Source of the DNA: JAXFQS01 sp034178815
GTDB taxonomy: Bacteria; Verrucomicrobiota; Kiritimatiellia; RFP12; DVOR01
Direction: 5' to 3'
Length of the DNA: 8,968 nucleotides
NCBI GenBank assembly: GCA_034178815.1
Contig: JAXFQS010000134.1
Span: 1-8,968, forward strand
Shown piece after piece: positions 5,094 to 8,968 of the stretch. The translations under genes were made by a program, and so were the position numbers. Below the pieces are notes generated by a model. The model ran no database searches. It was given only the letters and a program-made list of their open reading frames with translations, and had not been told where the DNA came from. Numbering within the stretch: the first letter of the stretch is position 1; every line of letters starts with the position of its first letter.

Positions 5094-6374
5094 ATGTCCT
5101 GCTGCTGCCAAGACACCAAAAAGCCCGAAGGAAACATCTTCGCTATCGGGATTATGTTCGCCCTCTTCTTTATGATCGCCTTCGTCACCAACTTCGGCGG
5201 ATCGATGGCCGTCGTGGCGAAGAACCAGTTCCAAGTGACTGACTCGCTTTCCCAGCTCGGGAGCGTGGCCAACTTCCTGGCCTATCTCTTCATGGGCATC
5301 CCGGCGGGGCTTATCCTCAAGAGCAGGGGCTACAAGTTCACCGCCCTCTCGGCTGTGGTTGTCGGTATCGCAGGGCTGGGCATCCAGATTGCCTCGGGGT
5401 ATCTCGCCAATTACATGGTCTACTTGGCAGGTGCGTTCGTGGCTGGTTTCTCGATGTGCATGCTCAACCTGGTGGTCAATCCTCTGCTCAATACGCTTGG
5501 AGGCGGGGGGAACAAGGGCAACCAGTTGGTGCAGTTCGGTTGCTCGATCAACTCGATTGGTGCGACGATTGCGCCGGTGTTGCTGGGCTACTTGATTGGC
5601 GATGCGGCCAAATCCACGGTGAAGGATGTAATGCCTGCAATGTGGATTGCGGTTGGCATTTTCGTGCTGGCGTTCGTGATTCTGGCGCTCTCGGCGATTC
5701 CCGAGCCGCACTTGAAGAACAAGGCTGACGCGGCGGCGGAGGGTAGTCTGCTGTCGGACATTGCGGCGACTTTCAGTTTTAGCCATTTCTTCCTTGGGGC
5801 GATTGCGATTTTCTTCTACATCGGGGTTGAGGTTGGCATTCCGAATATGGCGAATCTCTATATGACCGACCCGGCTTCGGGCGTGGCTAATGTGGGGGCT
5901 GAGGTTGCCGGCATGGTGGTCGGGGCCTACTGGTTCTTTATGCTGATTGGACGCTTGATTGGGGGGATGATCGGCGGCAAGGTCTCTTCGCGCGCAATGG
6001 TATCGTTCTGCGCCTTGCTGGGGCTGGGGCTGATCACCGCGTCGATTCTGGTGCCGGTGCAGATGGTGACGGTTCTGGGCAAGAGCATTCCGCTCTCGAT
6101 GGTCTTGGCCGCCTGTGGAGGCTTCAGCACCTCGGTTATGTTCGGCGGCATCTTCAACCTTGCCACCGAGGGGCTGGGCAAGTATGTGCCGGTCGCCTCG
6201 GGCATCTTTATGACGATGGTCTCGGGCGGTCTGTTGCTGGCGTTGCAGGGCAAACTCGCGACCCTCCTGGGCGGCCAGCTCCAGAGCTACTGGATGACCG
6301 TCGGTCTGCTCGCCTACATCCTCATCTATGCGCTGATTGGTTCGCGCGTCTTGAAGCGCGCCCCTGAAGCGTAA
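5094..6374 (+). CDS. MFS sugar transporter, FHS (fucose/glucose/galactose) family
   Basis: Inner-membrane importer of a monosaccharide, most likely galactose and/or glucose from the context. At 426 aa it has about 12 hydrophobic segments (roughly 14-37, 57-77, 82-100, 106-130, 146-168, 180-202, 229-250, 268-295, 300-322, 331-355, 364-390, 398-416). The hydrophilic central loop at 203-228 is typical of MFS halves. FHS-like features are GIPAGLILKSRGYK (68-81) after TM2, NPLLNTLG (129-136) in TM4, GVEVGIPN (244-251) in TM7 and FNLATEGLG (354-362). Aligned by eye with E. coli FucP, the proton-coupling residues Asp46 and Glu135 correspond to Gly36 and Asn125, so coupling may differ. The N-terminus has three consecutive cysteines (MSCCCQD). 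ATG 5094 was chosen because AAAGGA ends 7 nt before it. It probably belongs to one operon with galK and is closed by a terminator 27 nt after the stop. The exact sugar cannot be decided from sequence. Confidence 0.88.
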   Translation: MSCCCQDTKKPEGNIFAIGIMFALFFMIAFVTNFGGSMAVVAKNQFQVTDSLSQLGSVANFLAYLFMGIPAGLILKSRGYKFTALSAVVVGIAGLGIQIASGYLANYMVYLAGAFVAGFSMCMLNLVVNPLLNTLGGGGNKGNQLVQFGCSINSIGATIAPVLLGYLIGDAAKSTVKDVMPAMWIAVGIFVLAFVILALSAIPEPHLKNKADAAAEGSLLSDIAATFSFSHFFLGAIAIFFYIGVEVGIPNMANLYMTDPASGVANVGAEVAGMVVGAYWFFMLIGRLIGGMIGGKVSSRAMVSFCALLGLGLITASILVPVQMVTVLGKSIPLSMVLAACGGFSTSVMFGGIFNLATEGLGKYVPVASGIFMTMVSGGLLLALQGKLATLLGGQLQSYWMTVGLLAYILIYALIGSRVLKRAPEA

Positions 6375-6401
6375 GGGTTCGTTCCTAAACTGTCTCCACC
6401 A

Positions 6402-6429
6402 GCCGTCGGGCCCGCGCCCGGCGGCTTTT
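6402..6429 (+). terminator. Intrinsic terminator of the galK-transporter operon
   Basis: GCCGTCGGG (6402-6410) pairs with CCCGGCGGC (6417-6425) as a 9-bp stem with one G-T pair and a 6-nt loop, followed by TTTTC. It lies 27 nt after the transporter stop codon. Confidence 0.85.
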
Positions 6430-6503
6430 CATTGCCACCAATCCCCTCCGCAGGTGTCCGCCACCCCCTTTCGAAGATTTCCACCTCCGGCGGCAATTCC
6501 TGC

Positions 6504-6532
6504 TTGACAATCCTGCCCTATTGTGCTAATCT
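6504..6532 (+). promoter_or_regulatory. Promoter of tRNA-Asn, possibly also of murD
   Basis: A perfect TTGACA lies at 6504-6509. The -10 falls within GCTAATCT (6525-6532): TAATCT gives a 17-nt spacer and GCTAAT a 15-nt one. The following discriminator (TTGCGCC) is GC-rich, as is usual for stable-RNA promoters under stringent control. A small GGGC-ATAC-GCCC hairpin (6546-6557) sits in the leader before the tRNA. No other promoter is visible before murD. Confidence 0.65.
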
Positions 6533-6563
6533 CTTGCGCCATTGAGGGCATACGCCCCTTTGT

Positions 6564-6638
6564 TCCGGTGTAGCGCAGTGGTAGCGCAGGAGACTGTTAA
6601 TCTCTTGGTCGTAGGTTCGAATCCTACCACCGGAGCCA
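6564..6638 (+). tRNA. tRNA-Asn (anticodon GTT)
   Basis: A complete cloverleaf. The acceptor TCCGGTG (6564-6570) pairs with CACCGGA (6628-6634). The D arm is GCGC-AGTGGTA-GCGC, and the anticodon arm is GGAGA-CTGTTAA-TCTCT with anticodon GTT. The T arm is GTAGG-TTCGAAT-CCTAC. The discriminator base is G, as expected for Asn identity, and CCA is encoded in the gene (6636-6638). The body is 72 nt without CCA. It has its own promoter upstream and an intrinsic terminator starting 8 nt after CCA. Confidence 0.98.
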
Positions 6639-6645
6639 CCCTTCG

Positions 6646-6671
6646 GGTCTGCCGTCCGGCAGACCTTTTTT
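6646..6671 (+). terminator. Intrinsic terminator or attenuator between tRNA-Asn and murD
   Basis: GGTCTGCC (6646-6653) pairs perfectly with GGCAGACC (6658-6665) around a GTCC loop, followed by six T. It ends 16 nt before the murD start codon and 3 nt before the murD Shine-Dalgarno. A competing small hairpin ACCC-TTC-GGGT (6638-6648) would overlap the first three bases of its left arm and the last A of the tRNA CCA end. Confidence 0.85.
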
Positions 6672-6687
6672 CGTCTGGAGCGGAAAG

Positions 6688-7923
6688 ATGGAACTGGCGA
6701 ATCGGCGCATCCTCGTCCTCGGCGGCGGCAGAAGCGGTCTGGCCGCCGTGCGGTTGCTCCTTCACGAAGGCGCCCGCGCCACCCTCGCCGACCGCGCCCC
6801 GAACGAAACCCTCCGCACCGAACTCGCCCGCCTCGGCGTCCCACTCGCCACCGCCGAGACCCTTCCCCAAGAACCTTTCGACCGCTGCATCGCCAGCCCC
6901 GGCTTCCCCCTCGACCATCCCTGGATCCGCGACTGCAACCGCCGCCGCATCCCCATCTCCTCTGAAATCGACCTCGCCGCCAGCCGCTTCCACGGCACTG
7001 CCGTTGCCATCACCGGAAGCAAAGGGAAAAGTTCCGTCGTCAAACTCATCGCCGACACCCTCACCGCCGCCGGCAGACCCGCCGTCCCCTGCGGCAACTA
7101 TGGCACCCCCTTCGCCCAAGTCGCCCTCGACACCCCGCAAGCCATCGCCATCGTTGAAATCAGCTCCTTCCAGATGGAACACACCAACCGCTTCGCCCCA
7201 GACGCCGCCGCCATCCTCAACATCCAGCCCGAACACCTCGACCGCCACCACACCCGCCACGCCTACGCCGCGCTCAAAGAAAAACTTCTCGCCCTCGCCA
7301 AGCCCGGAGCCCTCACCCTTCGTCCCCACGACCTCGGCACCCCCCCGTTCGACGCCGACGGCACCTACTTCGGCAACCCCATCCTCGCCCCCGCTCTCGA
7401 CGCCGCTGTCCGCATCCTCCGCCACCTCCGGCTCCCAGATCCAGCCATCGCCCGCGGCATCCGCACCTTCCAGCCCCTCCCGCACCGCTACCAACTCATC
7501 GCCGAAGTCGACCAAATCCGATTCATCGACGACTCCAAAGCCACTAATCTCGCCGCACTCCTCGCCGCCGTTCAGATGACCCAAGGCCCCATCCGTCTCA
7601 TCGCCGGCGGCCTCCCGAAAGAAAACGACTTCACCCCCGCGCAGTTTCTGCTTTCCAAGCGCGCCAAAAAAGTGTATCTTATAGGAAGTTCCGCACAGAC
7701 CATGGCCAACGCGTGGCAGAGTGCCGTCCCCTGCCTAATCGCAGAAACCCTCGACCGCGCCGTAGCACAGGCCTGGGCGGATGCCAACCCCGGCGACACC
7801 ATCCTGCTGTCTCCGGGCACCGCCAGTTTCGATCAGTTCAACAGCTACGGCGAGCGCGGGGAGCGCTTTGCCAGGCAAGTCCGTGAAGTCACGGCATCGC
7901 CCCGCCAGGCGAAGGAGTACTAG
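6688..7923 (+). CDS. murD: UDP-N-acetylmuramoylalanine--D-glutamate ligase
   Basis: Cytoplasmic ATP-dependent ligase that adds D-glutamate to UDP-MurNAc-L-alanine in peptidoglycan precursor synthesis. At 411 aa it is a little shorter than E. coli MurD (438). The N-terminal UMP-binding Rossmann domain begins ILVLGGGRSGLAAVRLL. The ATP P-loop is GSKGKSS (110-116, Lys114), and EISSFQME (157-164) supplies the magnesium-binding Glu157. NIQPEHLDRH (178-187) includes His183. Lys197 in AALKEK matches the carbamylated lysine. The C-terminal domain has DDSKATN (281-287), LIAGGLPKENDF (304-315) and LLSPGTASFDQF (373-384), followed by NSYGERG. DDSKATN and EISSFQ point to MurD rather than MurC, MurE or MurF. 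ATG 6688 has GGAG 8 nt upstream (6676-6679). No promoter fits between the tRNA terminator and this gene. The LysM lipoprotein gene starts 3 nt after the stop. Codons are strongly C-ending. Confidence 0.96.
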   Translation: MELANRRILVLGGGRSGLAAVRLLLHEGARATLADRAPNETLRTELARLGVPLATAETLPQEPFDRCIASPGFPLDHPWIRDCNRRRIPISSEIDLAASRFHGTAVAITGSKGKSSVVKLIADTLTAAGRPAVPCGNYGTPFAQVALDTPQAIAIVEISSFQMEHTNRFAPDAAAILNIQPEHLDRHHTRHAYAALKEKLLALAKPGALTLRPHDLGTPPFDADGTYFGNPILAPALDAAVRILRHLRLPDPAIARGIRTFQPLPHRYQLIAEVDQIRFIDDSKATNLAALLAAVQMTQGPIRLIAGGLPKENDFTPAQFLLSKRAKKVYLIGSSAQTMANAWQSAVPCLIAETLDRAVAQAWADANPGDTILLSPGTASFDQFNSYGERGERFARQVREVTASPRQAKEY

Positions 7924-7926
7924 ACT

Positions 7927-8877
7927 ATGACCCTCAAACCAGTCAAACCCGCCGCGTGCATCGGCGCCATCGCCGCTGCCCTCTTCTTCCAAGGTTGCCA
8001 GTCCACGCCTGACAAGGTCGACGAGCCTGCGAATGAACCTGTCGAGATTCCTCCCGCCCATGTCGCGTCTGAACCGTTGCCGCCGGCGGAGCCGGCTCCT
8101 GCCAAGCCGGAGACAACGGTCTACACTGTCAAGTCCGGTGATACGCTCTCGGCGATTGCGGTGGCTTATGGGTTGCGTCTGCCCGATATTTTGGCGCTGA
8201 ATCCCTCGGTCAAACCTGACCGAATCTATGTTGGTCAAAAGATCCAGTTGCCCGGGAAGGTTGATATCAAGGCGGAGTCGAAGCCGCTTCCTCCGCCCAG
8301 GCCTACTGCCAACGGAAGGACAACGGTCTATGTCGTCAAGGGGGGCGATTCGTTGAGTGTCATTGCCAAGCGGGTTGGCTGCAAGGTTTCGTGCATCAAG
8401 GAACTCAATGGGCTCAAGAGCGACAAGATTTGGGTTGGTCAGAAGTTGAAGGTTCCGGCCGGGGCGAAGGTTTCGGCGAAGCCGGCTCAAGTCAAGCCGG
8501 ATTGCGAGCACGGCCAGCGGCGCGGCCAGCAGTCGAAGGTTTCGGCGAAGTCTGAGGTTGCGGCGCAAGCGGATCCGAAGGCGGCTGTGACGGCCTCGAA
8601 GGCGGCGGAACCTGTGGTGTCTGCGGCGGAACCTGCGCCGGCGGCTCCTACGGCTGTTGAGGAGCCTGAGGTTGCCGCGCCTCCGGCGGTTTCTGGGGAT
8701 GCGAAGGCTCCGGCGACTTCTTCCTATACGGTTCGCGCGGGGGATGACCTCTATTCGATTGCGATGCGCTGGGCGGTCTCTCCCAATGAAATCAAGGCGC
8801 TCAATGGGTTGGAGGGTGATGTGGACAAGATTACGCTCAAGCCGGGGCAGGTGCTGAAGATTCCTGCGGTCGATTGA
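7927..8877 (+). CDS. Lipoprotein with three LysM domains
   Basis: Probably a membrane-anchored peptidoglycan-binding protein. Residues 1-24 form a lipoprotein signal: basic start, hydrophobic stretch, and an LFFQGC lipobox-like end with Cys24 as the lipidation site (Phe at -3 is slightly unusual). A Pro/Glu/Ala-rich spacer follows. LysM 1 spans about 65-109 (YTVKSGDTLSAIA to YVGQKIQLP). LysM 2 spans about 134-177 (YVVKGGDSLSVIA to WVGQKLKVP) and has two cysteines (152, 156). LysM 3 spans about 267-313 (YTVRAGDDLYSIA to LKPGQVLKIP). The linker at 178-265 is Ala/Lys/Pro/Glu-rich except for an odd insert at 192-203 (DCEHGQRRGQQS). No catalytic domain is visible, so a structural or scaffolding role is likelier than hydrolysis. 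AAGGAG (7912-7917) lies 9 nt before ATG, inside the end of murD, so the two are cotranscribed and perhaps translationally coupled. Codons change from C-ending to G/T-ending early in the gene. Confidence 0.9.
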   Translation: MTLKPVKPAACIGAIAAALFFQGCQSTPDKVDEPANEPVEIPPAHVASEPLPPAEPAPAKPETTVYTVKSGDTLSAIAVAYGLRLPDILALNPSVKPDRIYVGQKIQLPGKVDIKAESKPLPPPRPTANGRTTVYVVKGGDSLSVIAKRVGCKVSCIKELNGLKSDKIWVGQKLKVPAGAKVSAKPAQVKPDCEHGQRRGQQSKVSAKSEVAAQADPKAAVTASKAAEPVVSAAEPAPAAPTAVEEPEVAAPPAVSGDAKAPATSSYTVRAGDDLYSIAMRWAVSPNEIKALNGLEGDVDKITLKPGQVLKIPAVD

Positions 8878-8892
8878 GGTGTTGTTTTAGGT

Positions 8893-8928
8893 AGGGCCGC
8901 TGGCTTGTTGCCGGCGGCTCTTTTTGTT
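8893..8928 (+). terminator. Intrinsic terminator after the LysM gene
   Basis: AGGGCCGCTGGC (8893-8904) pairs with GCCGGCGGCTCT (8910-8921) around a TTGTT loop, including two G-T pairs, followed by TTTTGTTT. It ends the murD-LysM transcript. The last 40 nt of the window hold nothing I can identify. Confidence 0.85.
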
Positions 8929-8968
8929 TCCGAGGGTGATGTCGGGTGGGTAGGTTTTGGGGGTGGTG

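Noticed and set aside
6564..6671. tRNA gene as an integration site for a mobile element
   Set aside because: No integrase gene, duplicated tRNA 3' end or element-like cargo follows. The neighbours are core cell-wall genes.
6526..7584. Minus-strand open frame covering the tRNA and most of murD
   Set aside because: It is a Gly/Glu/Val-rich shadow of murD and runs through the tRNA gene and its terminator.

Overview
The window looks like chromosomal DNA from a GC-rich, diderm bacterium. It has an exported glycosidase with a signal peptide, a lipoprotein with LysM repeats, sigma-70-like promoters and GC-rich intrinsic terminators. A partial secreted protein on the minus strand at the left edge carries an N-terminal motif (signal peptide, then VTSSNIVGYQKIDIPAG) of a kind I associate with gut Kiritimatiellae/Lentisphaerae-type PVC bacteria. 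That assignment is inference from memory of the family style, not a search result.

Layout. (1) Positions 1-153, minus strand: start of the secreted protein, apparently frameshifted, running off the window. (2) Positions 154-386: G-rich intergenic DNA with a 17-bp direct repeat, then a good promoter and a palindromic operator candidate at the predicted transcription start of the next gene. (3) Positions 387-3587: a full-length family 2 beta-galactosidase (LacZ type) with a signal peptide. (4) Positions 3588-3855: intergenic, with a 15-bp-stem hairpin, a diverged repeat and a separate promoter with a perfect TATAAT. (5) galK (3856-5028) and an FHS-family sugar transporter (5094-6374), probably one transcript, closed by an intrinsic terminator at 6402-6429. 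(6) A tRNA-Asn(GTT) with its own promoter and an intrinsic terminator only 16 nt before murD. (7) murD (6688-7923) and a LysM lipoprotein gene (7927-8877), closely coupled and closed by a terminator at 8893-8928.

How the genes fit together. The first three plus-strand genes form a compact beta-galactoside route: hydrolysis outside the cytoplasm, import of the released hexose by the transporter, and phosphorylation by galactokinase. galT, galE and galM are not in the window, and no regulator gene is present, although operator-like sites are. The second block joins a tRNA gene to peptidoglycan synthesis (MurD adds D-Glu to UDP-MurNAc-Ala) and a peptidoglycan-binding lipoprotein.

I see no CRISPR array, insertion sequence, phage or defence genes. 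The least ordinary points are the tRNA-terminator-murD arrangement with no visible murD promoter, sharp switches in synonymous codon choice inside genes, substitutions at key positions of GalK and the transporter, and the regulatory palindromes and phased repeats.
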